A stretch of 61,623 nucleotides of DNA from the NCBI RefSeq assembly GCF_006152145.1, contig NZ_VDFV01000007.1, positions 1 to 61,623 of the forward strand. The letters are read 5' to 3'. The position numbers and the translations under genes were made by a program. Each line of letters opens with the position of its first letter. Position 1 is the first letter of the stretch. Source of the DNA: Rubellimicrobium roseum (lineage in GTDB: Bacteria > Pseudomonadota > Alphaproteobacteria > Rhodobacterales > Rhodobacteraceae). Under the pieces are notes generated by a model, which was given only the letters and a program-made list of their open reading frames with translations, was not told where the DNA came from and did not search any database. Positions 17,767 to 27,902 of this stretch are shown one piece after another.

Positions 17767-18522
17767 ATGTTCAGCTCCGACATGATCCTCGATGCGACGC
17801 TGTTGCCGGCGATGCTGGTCGCGCTGGTGGCGGGGCTCCTGTCCTTCCTGAGTCCCTGCGTCCTGCCCATCGTGCCGCCTTACCTGGCCTACATGGGGGG
17901 CGTGTCCGTCACCGAGATGGCCGAGGCGAGGGCGGCACGCAAGCGGGCGCTGCTGGCGGCGTCGTTCTTCGTGCTGGGCCTTTCGACCGTGTTCCTGCTG
18001 CTGGGGGCCGCGGCCTCGACGCTGGGGCGGGCAATGCTGGTGTGGCAGGGGTGGTTCGTGCCGGCGGCGGGGCTGGTCATCATGCTGTTCGGCGCGCATT
18101 TCCTGGGAGTGGTCCGCATCCCGTTCCTGGCGCGAGAAGCGCGGATCGAGGCGGGGGACCGGGGGGGCTCGGCGTTCGGGGCCTATGTGCTGGGGCTCGC
18201 CTTTGCCTTCGGCTGGACGCCGTGCCTTGGGCCGATCCTGGGGACGATCCTGGGGCTCGCGGCGACCGAGGCGGATCTGGCGCGCGGGACCGCGCTGCTC
18301 GCGACCTATGCGATCGGGCTCGGCATCCCGTTCCTGCTGGTGGCAGCCTTCTTCCCGCGACTGGGCGGCGTCATGGCGGCGATGAAGCGGAACATGGGCT
18401 GGATCGAGCGCAGCTCGGGGCTCCTGCTCTGGACGGTGGGGCTGCTGATGCTGACGGGGCAGTTCACGGCCTTCTCGTGGTGGCTGCTGGAGACCTTTCC
18501 GGCGCTGGCGACGATCGGCTGA
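17767..18522 (+). CDS. ccdA: Cytochrome c biogenesis protein CcdA (thiol-disulfide transporter)
   Basis: 251 aa, six predicted membrane helices. It moves reducing equivalents from cytoplasmic thioredoxin to periplasmic thiol partners for cytochrome c maturation. The conserved cysteines lie in helix 1 (FLSPCVLPIVPPYL, C31) and helix 4 (FGWTPCLGPILG, C153). The short length fits CcdA and not DsbD, which has extra periplasmic domains. The 3' end nearly touches the convergent membrane-protein gene. Confidence 0.93.
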   Translation: MFSSDMILDATLLPAMLVALVAGLLSFLSPCVLPIVPPYLAYMGGVSVTEMAEARAARKRALLAASFFVLGLSTVFLLLGAAASTLGRAMLVWQGWFVPAAGLVIMLFGAHFLGVVRIPFLAREARIEAGDRGGSAFGAYVLGLAFAFGWTPCLGPILGTILGLAATEADLARGTALLATYAIGLGIPFLLVAAFFPRLGGVMAAMKRNMGWIERSSGLLLWTVGLLMLTGQFTAFSWWLLETFPALATIG

Positions 18523-18523
18523 C

Positions 18524-19177
18524 CTAGCGGCGGACCGGGGCGGGGACCCGGCCGCGCAGCGCCCAGATCCGCAGGCGGGAAAGCCGGCGGTGACCCTCGG
18601 GCGGCAGGCCGCGCTGCTCGATGAGCCAGATGGCGAGCCAACCGCCCAGTGCCGCGCCCGCGGTGTCCATCACGAGGTCGAGGATCGTGTCGGGCCAGGT
18701 CAGCGGCAGGTAGGTGTACTCGAACACCTCCCACGCCGCGCCGAGCCCCAGGCCGATGACGGTGGACCAGAGCACGAACCGGCCCTTGCACGGCGCGTGG
18801 GCGAGAAGCTCGGCCTTCCACAGCATGAACATGGAGCCCGCCATGATGACGAGCGGGTTCACGAGATGGAGCAGGACGTCGAACCACCAGAAGCGCCCAT
18901 ACCAGTCCCAGGCCCAGCCGCCGGCGCTGATGAGGAAGCAGGCGGTCATCACGGCCACGAACAGGTTCGGCAGCCCATGGGGAAGGACCTTCACGACCAG
19001 CATGGGCACGAAGAAGCAGGTGGCGATGAGGACCTCGTCCCAGCGGCCGAGCAGCGCCAGGGTCGCGAGCGCGGCGGCGAAGACCACCGCGCCGGCCCAG
19101 GACAGGGTGAGCCAGAGCCGGGCGTCGATCAGGGCGCCGGGCAGGGGACGCGTCGAGGCGATGGGGGCGGCGGACAT
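18524..19177 (-). CDS. Multi-pass membrane protein, DUF2238/YjdF-like
   Basis: 217 aa, with hydrophobic segments at about 20-45, 50-70, 75-95, 105-130, 140-160 and 170-190. The motif order WYGRFWWFDVLLHLVNPL, then GLGAAWEVFEYTYLP and DLVMDTAGAALGGWLA, matches DUF2238/YjdF-type proteins, in which His, Glu and Asp residues in the helices are conserved. Function unknown. It ends with a short basic tail. Separated by about 38 bp from the RHH gene upstream, so it may be the last gene of the fumC transcript. Confidence 0.7.
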   Translation of the reverse strand: MSAAPIASTRPLPGALIDARLWLTLSWAGAVVFAAALATLALLGRWDEVLIATCFFVPMLVVKVLPHGLPNLFVAVMTACFLISAGGWAWDWYGRFWWFDVLLHLVNPLVIMAGSMFMLWKAELLAHAPCKGRFVLWSTVIGLGLGAAWEVFEYTYLPLTWPDTILDLVMDTAGAALGGWLAIWLIEQRGLPPEGHRRLSRLRIWALRGRVPAPVRR

Positions 19178-19215
19178 CGGGGGGCTCCTTCCCCCGTCGA
19201 ACGGCGGAGCCGCCC

Positions 19216-19434
19216 CTAGCGTTCCCCGAGCGCCCGTTCGAGCACGTAGACCCGGATCGCGGAGGCGAGACCCACGTCGCCCCGCGCCTCGTCGATCCGT
19301 TCGGCCAGGCGGTTGAGCGGTACGCCGTCGGCCGAAGCGAGGCGGCGGAACTCGGCCCAGAAGGCCTCCTCGAGCGAGACGCTCGTGCGGTGGCCATGCA
19401 GCGTGAGCGAGCGCTTGACCGGGCGCCCGCTCAT
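19216..19434 (-). CDS. Ribbon-helix-helix domain protein
   Basis: 72 aa. The RHH_4-type signature is clear: RSLTLHGHRTSVSLEEAFWAEF, followed by the ASADGVPLNRLAERID helix and LASAIRVYVLERAL. It is expected to bind DNA as a dimer. The ATG overlaps the stop of the DUF4169 gene (ATGA), so the two are coupled. No toxin gene is attached, arguing against a classical toxin-antitoxin pair. Confidence 0.85.
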   Translation of the reverse strand: MSGRPVKRSLTLHGHRTSVSLEEAFWAEFRRLASADGVPLNRLAERIDEARGDVGLASAIRVYVLERALGER

Positions 19435-19613
19435 TCCTCGTCGAACTTCGCCTGGTCCAGCGCCCGGCGCGCCTTCTCGGCCTGCGTGGCCTCGAGGAGG
19501 CGCTGGGCCTTGGTGCGGCCGTGCTTGACGGCGTTGGCGTCGGCCCGCGCCTTGTCAGCGGCGCGGTCGCGGGTCTTGCGGGCCTTGTTGAGGTTGACGA
19601 CAGAGCCGGTCAT
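19431..19613 (-). CDS. DUF4169 family small protein
   Basis: 60 aa starting MTGSVVNLNKARKTRDRAAD. The VNLNKARK opening and the KHGRTKAQR core, in a highly charged all-helical protein, match DUF4169. Function unknown. It begins 9 bp after fumC and overlaps the RHH gene by 4 bp. From memory this fumC-DUF4169-RHH order is common in Rhodobacterales. Confidence 0.85.
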   Translation of the reverse strand: MTGSVVNLNKARKTRDRAADKARADANAVKHGRTKAQRLLEATQAEKARRALDQAKFDEE

Positions 19614-19622
19614 CGGTCCTCC

Positions 19623-21014
<1,392 letters not shown>

Positions 21015-21078
21015 CCTGTCCTCCCCGGTATACCGTCGCATACGCTACTAGCCTGCGGCGCGGAGGGGGGCAACGGGC

Positions 21079-21543
21079 CTACTTGCGGAACTTGTCGAGG
21101 CTGACCACCTGCGCGGCGCCACGCTCGCCCTTGGGTTCGGGCTTGGGGCTGGGGGGCGGAGGCTCGGGCTCGGGGGTCTGCTGCGAGGCGGCCTGCGTCT
21201 CGAAGCGGAGGCCGAACTCGACGGAGGGGTCGACGAAGGTCTTGACCGCGTCCCAGGGGATGTAGAGCGGCTCGGGGTTGTCGCCGAAGTTCAGAGTGAC
21301 CGAGAAGCCGTCCTCGCCCGTCTCCAGGTCGGCGAACCAGTGCTGGAGGACGATGGTCATCTCGCCGGGGTAGCGGTCCGACAGCCAGTCGGCGATCTCG
21401 ACGTCCGGGTGCTGGGTGTCGAAGGTGATGAAGAAGTGGTGCTTGCCGGGCAGGCCGTTGGCGGCCACGTCGGCCAGGACCTCGTGGATCAGACCGCGCA
21501 TCGCGCGATGCATGAGGTTGCCGTAGTCGATCGAACGCGTCAC
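21079..21543 (-). CDS. SspB-family ClpXP proteolysis adaptor (alpha type)
   Basis: 154 aa from a GTG at 21543 (VTRSIDYGNLMHRAMRGLI) with GGAGG upstream. The globular domain includes HHFFITFDTQHPDVEIADWL and MTIVLQHWFADL. Then comes a Pro/Glu-rich linker (about 120-143) and the C-terminal AAQVVSLDKFRK, the ClpX-binding motif of SspB proteins. SspB delivers tmRNA-tagged peptides to ClpXP; the tmRNA gene itself lies about 2.3 kb away. Confidence 0.9.
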   Translation of the reverse strand: MTRSIDYGNLMHRAMRGLIHEVLADVAANGLPGKHHFFITFDTQHPDVEIADWLSDRYPGEMTIVLQHWFADLETGEDGFSVTLNFGDNPEPLYIPWDAVKTFVDPSVEFGLRFETQAASQQTPEPEPPPPSPKPEPKGERGAAQVVSLDKFRK

Positions 21544-21616
21544 GAGCCCTGCCTCCGGTTGCACGGCGCCGAGCATAGGGAAATCGGCGGAAGGGGGAAG
21601 AGGGGGCGGAGCGCCG

Positions 21617-22885
21617 TCACGCGAGCCCCGCGAGATGCAGCAGCACGGCCAGCGTGGCGACGATGCCGAGGGTCGGGACCATGCCGACATGGCGGCGCAG
21701 CAGGAGCCATCCCGCGACCGCCGCCAGCGCGGCCGCGACCGGCTGGAAGGTGCTCCAGACCGGGACGGCGGTGGTGAAGGGGCCGGCCTGGACGGTCGGC
21801 GCCTCGGTGAAGAGGACATGGAGCGCGAACCAGACGGACAGGTTGAGGATCACGCCCACCACGGCGGCGGTGATGGCCGACAGCGCGGCCCTGAGGCGCG
21901 GCTGGCCGGCGATCCAGTCCACGAGGGGGGCCCCGGCGAAGATCCACAGGAAACAGGGGACGAAGGTGACCCAGAGCGCCATGAGGCCGCCGGCCAGCCC
22001 CAGCGCGACGCTGCCCTGGTTGAGCCCGGCGACGATCGCCACGAAGGCCGTCACGAGGATCAGGGGACCCGGCGTCGTCTCGGCCAGGCCGAGGGCGTCC
22101 ATGAGCTGGGCTGTGCCGACCCAGCGGTAGGCGTTCACCACCTCCTGCGCCATGTAGCTCAGGACGGCGTAGGCGCCGCCGAAGGTCACGACGGCGAGCT
22201 TGGAGAAGAAGAGGCCGAGGTCGGTGAGGAAGCCCTGCCCGGCCAAGGCCGTCAGCGCGACGGGGGTCCACCAGAGCAGGAGCCCCGCGGTCAGCGTCAC
22301 GGCGAGCGTGCGGGGGTCGAGGCGCGGGGGCGCGAGGTCGCGCGGCGCCGTTCCGGCGGTCAGGGCGCCGTAGAGGCCGGCGGCCAGCACCACGAGCGGG
22401 AAGGGCACGGCGAAGAGGAAGAGCGCGACGAAGGCGAGGCCCGCCAGCACCCAGTGGTCGCGCGACCGGAGCGCGCGCTTGGCGACACGGAGGATCGCCT
22501 CGACGACGATGACGACCACGGTGGCCTTGACCCCCAGGAACAGTGCCTGGACCAGGGCCATGTCGATGAAGGCGCCATAGGCGAAGGCCAGCGCGAAGAT
22601 CACCAGCGCGCCGGGCAGCACGAAGAGCCCTCCGGCGATCAGGCCGCCGGTCAGCCCGTGGAGACGCCAGCCGGCGAAGGTGGCGAGCTGCATCGCCTCG
22701 GGACCGGGCAGCAGCATGCAGAAGGACAGCGCGCGGAGATATTCCTGCTCGGACAGCCAGGGGCGCTCCTCGACCAGCTCGCGGTGCATCAGCGCGATCT
22801 GCGCGGCCGGGCCGCCGAAGGAGAGGAGCCCGATGCGAAGGAAGACGCGCGTCAGTTCGGCCAGGCTGGGGGACGGTGGAGTCAC
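21617..22885 (-). CDS. chrA: Chromate transporter (ChrA, CHR family)
   Basis: 422 aa from a GTG at 22885 (VTPPSPSLAELTRVFLRIGL), with AAGGA upstream. It is of the long, two-domain CHR type: LLSFGGPAAQIALMHRELVE in the first half and VVTFGGAYAVLSYMAQEVV in the second, with PGPEAMQLATFAGWR and TTPGPLILVTAFVAI blocks, and about ten membrane segments. Chromate efflux is the usual role, but many family members have untested substrates. An in-frame ATG further upstream at 22930 would add 15 residues. Confidence 0.87.
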   Translation of the reverse strand: MTPPSPSLAELTRVFLRIGLLSFGGPAAQIALMHRELVEERPWLSEQEYLRALSFCMLLPGPEAMQLATFAGWRLHGLTGGLIAGGLFVLPGALVIFALAFAYGAFIDMALVQALFLGVKATVVVIVVEAILRVAKRALRSRDHWVLAGLAFVALFLFAVPFPLVVLAAGLYGALTAGTAPRDLAPPRLDPRTLAVTLTAGLLLWWTPVALTALAGQGFLTDLGLFFSKLAVVTFGGAYAVLSYMAQEVVNAYRWVGTAQLMDALGLAETTPGPLILVTAFVAIVAGLNQGSVALGLAGGLMALWVTFVPCFLWIFAGAPLVDWIAGQPRLRAALSAITAAVVGVILNLSVWFALHVLFTEAPTVQAGPFTTAVPVWSTFQPVAAALAAVAGWLLLRRHVGMVPTLGIVATLAVLLHLAGLA

Positions 22886-22966
22886 GAAAGGTCCTTCGCA
22901 TCGGTCGGCGCTGCATCGGCCGCGACTCATGGTGAGGTCAAGCGACAGTCTGATGACAGCGCCGGG

Positions 22967-23626
22967 TCAGCCGGTCGGCGGCGTGAGCTCGCGCAGGATC
23001 TTGAGGCGGAGCGCGCGTGGGTAGTCGAGATGGCCGCGCGCCGCCATCACGAAGCCGTCGCTGGTCACGAGCTGGCGGCGGAAAAAGAACGAGATGGCGT
23101 TGCCCACGAGCTCGATGGCGAGCGCGTTGACGGTGACGCCGGCCGCCTGGGCCGCGTCGCGCGCCTCGGTCGTGTCGATCCCCATGTTGCGCTGGCCGTC
23201 GCCCGAGACGTCGATCACGTGGCGCCGGCAGTCCGGGACCTCCTCCAAGAGCGCGAGGGCCGCAAGGACGGCGTCGCCTGGCGCGGTGCCGGAATGGACG
23301 AAGGCGCGGGGGAGGGCGGCCGCCGCGGCGGCGAAGCCCAGGACATCCTCGCGCGTGGTCATGCGCCGCCAGGGGATCGAGACCTCCTGCTGGGTGATGC
23401 CGGACCATTGCAGCACCGACAGGGCCACGCGGTCGCGGATCAGCGCCTCGACGATGTAGGGATCGCTGAGCGCGCTCACGAGGCCGTCGACCTGAAGGCG
23501 GTATTCGCCCCGGTCCACCGAGTTCGACACGTCGATGGCGAGGACGAGGGCCGTGCCGCAGACCTCCTGCGTCCGGGCGGGGGCCGGGCCGAGCAGAAGG
23601 GAGAGGGCGAGGACGAGCCGCAGCAC
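22967..23626 (-). CDS. DUF1194 domain protein (secreted von Willebrand A-like)
   Basis: 219 aa from a GTG at 23626, giving a signal peptide VLRLVLALSLLLGPAPA; a TTG at 23662 is an alternative. The vWA-like fold has a MIDAS motif in LAIDVSNSVDRGEY, and the central VIDVSGDGQRNMG and SGTAPGDAVLAAL are DUF1194 landmarks. It is predicted periplasmic and divalent-metal binding. Function unknown. Starts are poorly resolved because neither candidate has a strong ribosome-binding site. Confidence 0.82.
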   Translation of the reverse strand: MLRLVLALSLLLGPAPARTQEVCGTALVLAIDVSNSVDRGEYRLQVDGLVSALSDPYIVEALIRDRVALSVLQWSGITQQEVSIPWRRMTTREDVLGFAAAAAALPRAFVHSGTAPGDAVLAALALLEEVPDCRRHVIDVSGDGQRNMGIDTTEARDAAQAAGVTVNALAIELVGNAISFFFRRQLVTSDGFVMAARGHLDYPRALRLKILRELTPPTG

Positions 23627-23689
23627 GCGCCCATGCTGCCCGAGAGCGGGGCGTTGCGGCAAGCGAAACGATGGGTAGGAAGTGCAGGC

Positions 23690-24001
23690 TTCTGTTGCCA
23701 GGTGCCTGCGAACCCCGCCTGAGGGGCTTATTCCCCAGGACTTTGGCTTTGGTCTCTACCGCCTAATTAGGCGGCGAGGGCCATCGCCGGAGCACGGTTG
23801 TTGTTGGCAACTATGCGTTGTGGACCGATAACGGTGGTACCTCACCGGGACAAAGCAAACACCTTTACACGTTCGTCGATCCTGTTTCGGCCCCTTACCG
23901 TCCCCCAACAAGGGATGATTGGTGGAGCCGCCGGGTACCGCCCCCGGGTCCGAACCGCTTATTCCGTGCGCGTTTATGCCCATAGTCCGGTTGCCCGGAC
24001 G
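23690..24001 (-). ncRNA. ssrA: Transfer-messenger RNA, circularly permuted two-piece type
   Basis: Read on the minus strand, an acceptor piece comes first and ends in CGGCTCCACCA (3' end at 23920), with a T-arm-like GGTTCGGACCC. After about 25 nt of intervening sequence the coding piece begins GGGGCCGAAACAGGATCGACG (5' end about 23894). GGGGCCG pairs with CGGCTCC to form the acceptor stem. The tag frame at 23808-23767 encodes ANNNRAPAMALAA followed by TAA inside a CCGCCTAATTAGGCGG hairpin. This permuted order is the alphaproteobacterial form. Outer ends are approximate. It rescues stalled ribosomes. Confidence 0.92.
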
Positions 24002-24006
24002 CCTCA

Positions 24007-24035
24007 TAGATAGGACGGCGGGGCCGCGCGCACAA
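24007..24035 (-). promoter_or_regulatory. Likely ssrA promoter
   Basis: On the minus strand, TTGTGC (24035-24030), a 17-bp spacer and TATCTA (24012-24007) form a sigma-70-like promoter. It would start transcription near 24000, at the 5' end of the tmRNA acceptor piece. Confidence 0.6.
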
Positions 24036-24042
24036 GGGCTCC

Positions 24043-24684
24043 TCAGCGGGGAAGCGCGGCGGCCTCGGCGGCGAGACGGCTGATCCCGGCCCAGTCGCCC
24101 GAGCGGACCATCGCCGCGGGGGCGACCCAAGAACCGCCCACGCAGGCGACGTTGGGGAGCGCGAGGTAGGTGGCCGCGTTCTGGAGGCTCACGCCGCCGG
24201 TGGGGCAAAAGCGCACCTGCGGGATCGGCGCCCCCCAGGCCTTGAGCACGGCGACGCCGCCGTTGCCTTCGGCCGGGAAGAACTTCTGGACGCTGTAGCC
24301 GCGCTGGAGGAGGTACATCGCCTCGGAGGGGGTCGCGGCGCCGGGCAGCATCGGCAGGTCGTTGGCCTCGGCGGCGTCGAGCAGGCGGCGGGTGAAGCCG
24401 GGGGAGACGCCGAAGGTGGCGCCGGCCTCCTTGGCGGCCTCCACGTCCTTTTCGGTCAGGAGCGTGCCGGCGCCCACCACGCCACCCTCGACGCGGGCCA
24501 TCTCGCGGATGGCCTCCAGCGCGGCGGGGGTGCGGAGCGTCACCTCCAGCGCGGGCAGGCCACCGGCCACGAGCGCGCGGGCGAGGTCGGCGGCGGAGCC
24601 CGCCTCGTCGATCACGAGGACGGGGATCACGGGAGCCAGGGCGCAGACGCGGGCGGTCAGTTCGGAGGCGTGGTCAGGGGTCAT
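24043..24684 (-). CDS. eda: 2-dehydro-3-deoxy-phosphogluconate (KDPG/KHG) aldolase
   Basis: 213 aa starting [20 protein letters not shown]. It cleaves KDPG to pyruvate and glyceraldehyde-3-phosphate in the Entner-Doudoroff pathway. Catalytic residues are visible: E47 in [15 protein letters not shown] and the Schiff-base lysine K134 in [16 protein letters not shown] and FCPTGGVS are also present. Full length. It lies 65 bp downstream of edd on the same strand and its 3' end abuts the tmRNA gene. Confidence 0.95.
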   Translation of the reverse strand: MTPDHASELTARVCALAPVIPVLVIDEAGSAADLARALVAGGLPALEVTLRTPAALEAIREMARVEGGVVGAGTLLTEKDVEAAKEAGATFGVSPGFTRRLLDAAEANDLPMLPGAATPSEAMYLLQRGYSVQKFFPAEGNGGVAVLKAWGAPIPQVRFCPTGGVSLQNAATYLALPNVACVGGSWVAPAAMVRSGDWAGISRLAAEAAALPR

Positions 24685-24749
24685 CGCGGGGTGTCCTGCG
24701 TTGCGCCCGGCGGAGGCGGGCTCCGGCGGGGAGAATGGGAGTGAGGCGG

Positions 24750-26549
24750 TCAGAGGACCGCCGACGCGCCCTCCGTAGCGGGGCCGACGTTCCGGCGGAA
24801 GACCGCGAAGAGCTCGCGACCGAGCCCGTCGTCCTCGGCCTCTTCGGGAAGCGCGGGCGTCCGGCCCGAAAGGTCGGCGAAGACGTCGAGCCGGCCGGTC
24901 CGCGCGTCCAGCCGCACCATGTCGCCATCGCGCAGGAGCGAGAGCGGGCCGCCGTCCGCCGCCTCGGGGGCGACGTGGATGGCGGCGGGGACCTTGCCCG
25001 AGGCCCCGGACATCCGGCCGTCCGTCACAAGCGCGACCTTGTGGCCGCGGTCCTGCAGGACGGCGAGAATGGGGGTGAGGGCGTGAAGCTCGGGCATCCC
25101 GTTGGCCCTGGGGCCCTGGTGGCGGACGACGACGACGACATCGCCGGTGAACTCGCCGGCCTTGAAGGCCTGCTTGACGGCCTCCTGCGTGTGGAAGACG
25201 CGGGCGGGGGCCTCGATGACGTGACGCTCGGGCGCGACGGCCGAGACCTTGATGACCGCGCGGCCCAGGTTGCCCGACAGCTGCACGAGGCCGCCCTGGG
25301 GCTGGAACGGGTCCTTCGCGGGACGCAGGATGCGGTCGTTCTCGGTCCGGCGCGGCCCCTCGGCCCAGGTGAGGGCGCCGTCCACAAGGCGGGGCTCGCG
25401 GGTGTAGTGGTGCAGCCCTTCGCCCATCACCGTCACCACGTCACCGTGAAGGAGCCCAGCGTCCAGAAGCTCTCCGATCATGAACTGGAGCCCGCCCGCG
25501 GCATGGAAGTGATTCACGTCGGCGAGGCCGTTCGGGTAGACCTTGGCCATCAGCGGCACGCGGGCCGAGATGTCGGCGAAGTCCTGAAGGTCGAGGAGGA
25601 CCCCGGCAGCGCGCGCCATGGCGGGCAGGTGCAGGACGAGGTTGGTGGAGCCCCCCGTCGCCATCAGCCCGACGATGCCGTTCACGAAGGCCCGCTCGTC
25701 CAGGATGTCGGCCACGGGGCGGTAGTCGTTGCCCAGGGCCGTGATCGCGACGGAGCGCTCGGCGGCGGCCGTCGTCAGGGCCTCGCGCAGGGGGTCGCCG
25801 GGGGGCACGAAGCTCGCGCCCGGCAGGTGCAGGCCCATGAACTCCATGAGCATCTGGTTGGTGTTCGCGGTCCCGTAGAAGGTGCAGGTGCCGGGGCCGT
25901 GATAGGACGCCATCTCGGCGGCCATCAGCTCGGCGCGGGTCGCCTCGCCGGTGGCGAAGCGCTGGCGGACCTTGGCCTTCTCGTCGTTGGGGATGCCGGA
26001 GGTCATGGGACCGGCAGGGATGAAGATGCCGGGAAGGTGGCCGAAGCTGGCGGCGGCCATCACGAGGCCCGGCACGATCTTGTCGCAGACGCCGAGATAG
26101 AGCGCAGCGTCGAAGGTGTCGTGCGAGAGGGCGACGCCCGTGGCCAGAGCGATCACGTCGCGAGAGAAGAGCGACAGCTCCATCCCCTTCTGGCCCTGCG
26201 TGACGCCGTCGCACATGGCGGGCACGCCGCCGGCGACCTGCGCCGTGCCGCCCGCGCGCCGGATCGCGGCCTTGAGGAAGGGCGGGTAGGTCTCGTAGGG
26301 CTGATGGGCCGAAAGCATGTCGTTGTAGGCGGTCACGATCCCCACGTTGGGGGCGCGGCCCTCGACGAGGGTGTCCTTCATCTCGCCCATGGCGGCGTAG
26401 GCGTGGGCCTGGTTGCCGCAGGCGAGGTGCGCGCGGCGGGGGCCGGCCTGCTGCGCGCGGGCCACCTTGTCGCGGTAGCGGCCCCGCGCGGCCCGGGAGC
26501 GTTCGCGGATGCGGTCGGTGACGGCGGCGATGGCGGGGTCGAGGAGCAT
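24750..26549 (-). CDS. edd: Phosphogluconate dehydratase
   Basis: 599 aa starting [20 protein letters not shown]. It converts 6-phosphogluconate to KDPG and belongs to the IlvD/Edd iron-sulfur dehydratases. Cluster-type cysteines are visible at C113 ([12 protein letters not shown]), C155 ([11 protein letters not shown]) and C222 ([15 protein letters not shown]). [14 protein letters not shown] and [17 protein letters not shown] are also diagnostic. Forms an operon with eda. Two LacI-type palindromes lie just upstream. Confidence 0.96.
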   Translation of the reverse strand: MLLDPAIAAVTDRIRERSRAARGRYRDKVARAQQAGPRRAHLACGNQAHAYAAMGEMKDTLVEGRAPNVGIVTAYNDMLSAHQPYETYPPFLKAAIRRAGGTAQVAGGVPAMCDGVTQGQKGMELSLFSRDVIALATGVALSHDTFDAALYLGVCDKIVPGLVMAAASFGHLPGIFIPAGPMTSGIPNDEKAKVRQRFATGEATRAELMAAEMASYHGPGTCTFYGTANTNQMLMEFMGLHLPGASFVPPGDPLREALTTAAAERSVAITALGNDYRPVADILDERAFVNGIVGLMATGGSTNLVLHLPAMARAAGVLLDLQDFADISARVPLMAKVYPNGLADVNHFHAAGGLQFMIGELLDAGLLHGDVVTVMGEGLHHYTREPRLVDGALTWAEGPRRTENDRILRPAKDPFQPQGGLVQLSGNLGRAVIKVSAVAPERHVIEAPARVFHTQEAVKQAFKAGEFTGDVVVVVRHQGPRANGMPELHALTPILAVLQDRGHKVALVTDGRMSGASGKVPAAIHVAPEAADGGPLSLLRDGDMVRLDARTGRLDVFADLSGRTPALPEEAEDDGLGRELFAVFRRNVGPATEGASAVL

Positions 26550-26575
26550 GGCGGGTCCTTCCGGCGACGGCTGTC

Positions 26576-26587
26576 GTTAGCGCTAAC
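26576..26587. promoter_or_regulatory. LacI-type operator upstream of edd (proximal)
   Basis: Perfect 12-bp palindrome GTTAGCGCTAAC, 27 bp before the edd start codon and so overlapping the likely leader or promoter. A second copy lies 36 bp away. The central CG of an even palindrome is typical of LacI-family operators. Confidence 0.75.
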
Positions 26588-26610
26588 GGTAGCCCCCATG
26601 TAACATCTGC

Positions 26611-26624
26611 TGTTAGCGCTAACA
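26611..26624. promoter_or_regulatory. LacI-type operator upstream of edd (distal)
   Basis: Perfect 14-bp palindrome TGTTAGCGCTAACA, 36 bp centre to centre from the proximal copy. It sits between edd and the divergent methyltransferase gene and could affect either. No LacI gene is adjacent, so the regulator is encoded elsewhere; the window's own LacI protein has a different predicted site. Confidence 0.75.
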
Positions 26625-26690
26625 ACCCTTGCGACCGGAAGATCCCGCCGGGACCTTCCGAAGCGGGGGCGGGCGCTGTATGGGGACGGG

Positions 26691-27902
26691 ATGACGCCCT
26701 CGCATTTCTTCGAACCGCCCTATCCCGTCGTGCGCCTGAGCCCCAAGGCCGAGGCCCGCGCCATCCGCCACGGCTTTCCCTGGGTCTATGCGGGCGAGTT
26801 GGTCATGGACCGGCGGACCTCGAACCTGTTGCCCGGCGCTCTCGCGGTGCTGGAGGACGCCGAGCGGCGGCCGATGGGGGTCGTGACGGTCAACCCGCAA
26901 AGCAAGATCGTCGCGCGGATGCTGGATGCGGATCCCGGCGCGGTGATCGACGAAGGCTGGATCGCGTCGCGGCTGAGCCGGGCGCTGGCGCATCGGGAGG
27001 CGCTGTTCGACCAGCCCTTCTACCGGCTGGTCCATGCCGAGGCCGACGGGCTGCCGGGCGTGATCGTGGACCGGATGGGCGACCTTGCGGTCGTGCAGCC
27101 CAACGCCGCCTGGTCCGAGGCGATGATCGGACCCTTGGTGGAGGCGCTTATGCGCGTCACGGGGGTGAGCCGGGTCGTCAAGAACGGCTCGGGCCGGGCG
27201 CGGGGGCTTGAAGGGCTTCCCGAGGAGATCGTCATGGCGCGGGGCGCGGCCCCCGAGGGGCCGGTGCCGGTGCCGATGAACGGGGCAATCTATCTGGCCG
27301 ACGTGCTGGGCGGGCAGAAGACGGGGCTCTTCTACGACCAGCGGCCCAACCATGCGTTTGGCGCGCGGCTGGCGCGGGGCGGGCGGATGCTCGACGTGTT
27401 CTCCCATGTGGGCGGCTTCGGGCTCGCGGGGCTGGCCCACGGGGCGGAGCACGCGACCTGCGTGGACGCCTCGGCGGCGGCGCTGGCGCTCGCCAGGGGC
27501 GGGGCCGAGGCGATGGGGATGGGCGAGCGCCTGAGCACCCGGCAGGGCGACGCCTTCGACGCGATGGAGCAGCTTGCCGCCGAGGGCGCGCGCTTCGACG
27601 TGGTGGTCTGCGATCCGCCGGCTTTCGCGCCGTCGAAGAACGCGCTGGACGCGGGGCTGAGGGCCTATGAGCGGGTGGCGAAGCTGGCCGCGCCGCTGGT
27701 GCGCGAGGGGGGCTATCTCGGGCTCTGCTCGTGCTCGCACGCGGCGGACCTGTCGAAGTTCCGGGCGGCGAGCGCGCGGGGGATCGGGCGCGCGGGGCGG
27801 CGGGGGCAGATCGTCTGGACGGGCTATGCCGGGCCGGACCATCCGACACTGCCGCATCTGGCCGAGTCGGGCTACCTCAAGACGCTGTTCTTCCGGCTGT
27901 GA
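26691..27902 (+). CDS. Class I SAM-dependent rRNA methyltransferase, RlmI-like
   Basis: 403 aa. The N-terminal part (RLSPKAEARAIRHGFPWVYAG) is a PUA-type RNA-binding domain, followed by an RlmI-like middle region (VHAEADGLPGVIVDRMG) and a Rossmann methyltransferase with MLDVFSHVGGFGLAGLAHG as SAM motif and FDVVVCDPPAFAPSKN as catalytic DPP motif. RlmI makes m5C1962 in 23S rRNA; the exact target here is not proven. The GTGA overlap at the 3' end couples the next gene. Confidence 0.87.
   Translation: MTPSHFFEPPYPVVRLSPKAEARAIRHGFPWVYAGELVMDRRTSNLLPGALAVLEDAERRPMGVVTVNPQSKIVARMLDADPGAVIDEGWIASRLSRALAHREALFDQPFYRLVHAEADGLPGVIVDRMGDLAVVQPNAAWSEAMIGPLVEALMRVTGVSRVVKNGSGRARGLEGLPEEIVMARGAAPEGPVPVPMNGAIYLADVLGGQKTGLFYDQRPNHAFGARLARGGRMLDVFSHVGGFGLAGLAHGAEHATCVDASAAALALARGGAEAMGMGERLSTRQGDAFDAMEQLAAEGARFDVVVCDPPAFAPSKNALDAGLRAYERVAKLAAPLVREGGYLGLCSCSHAADLSKFRAASARGIGRAGRRGQIVWTGYAGPDHPTLPHLAESGYLKTLFFRL

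Noticed and set aside
19216-19613. RHH/DUF4169 as a toxin-antitoxin pair
   Set aside because: Neither protein resembles a known toxin, and the pair is attached to fumC in an order that I recall as widespread, unlike mobile toxin-antitoxin loci.
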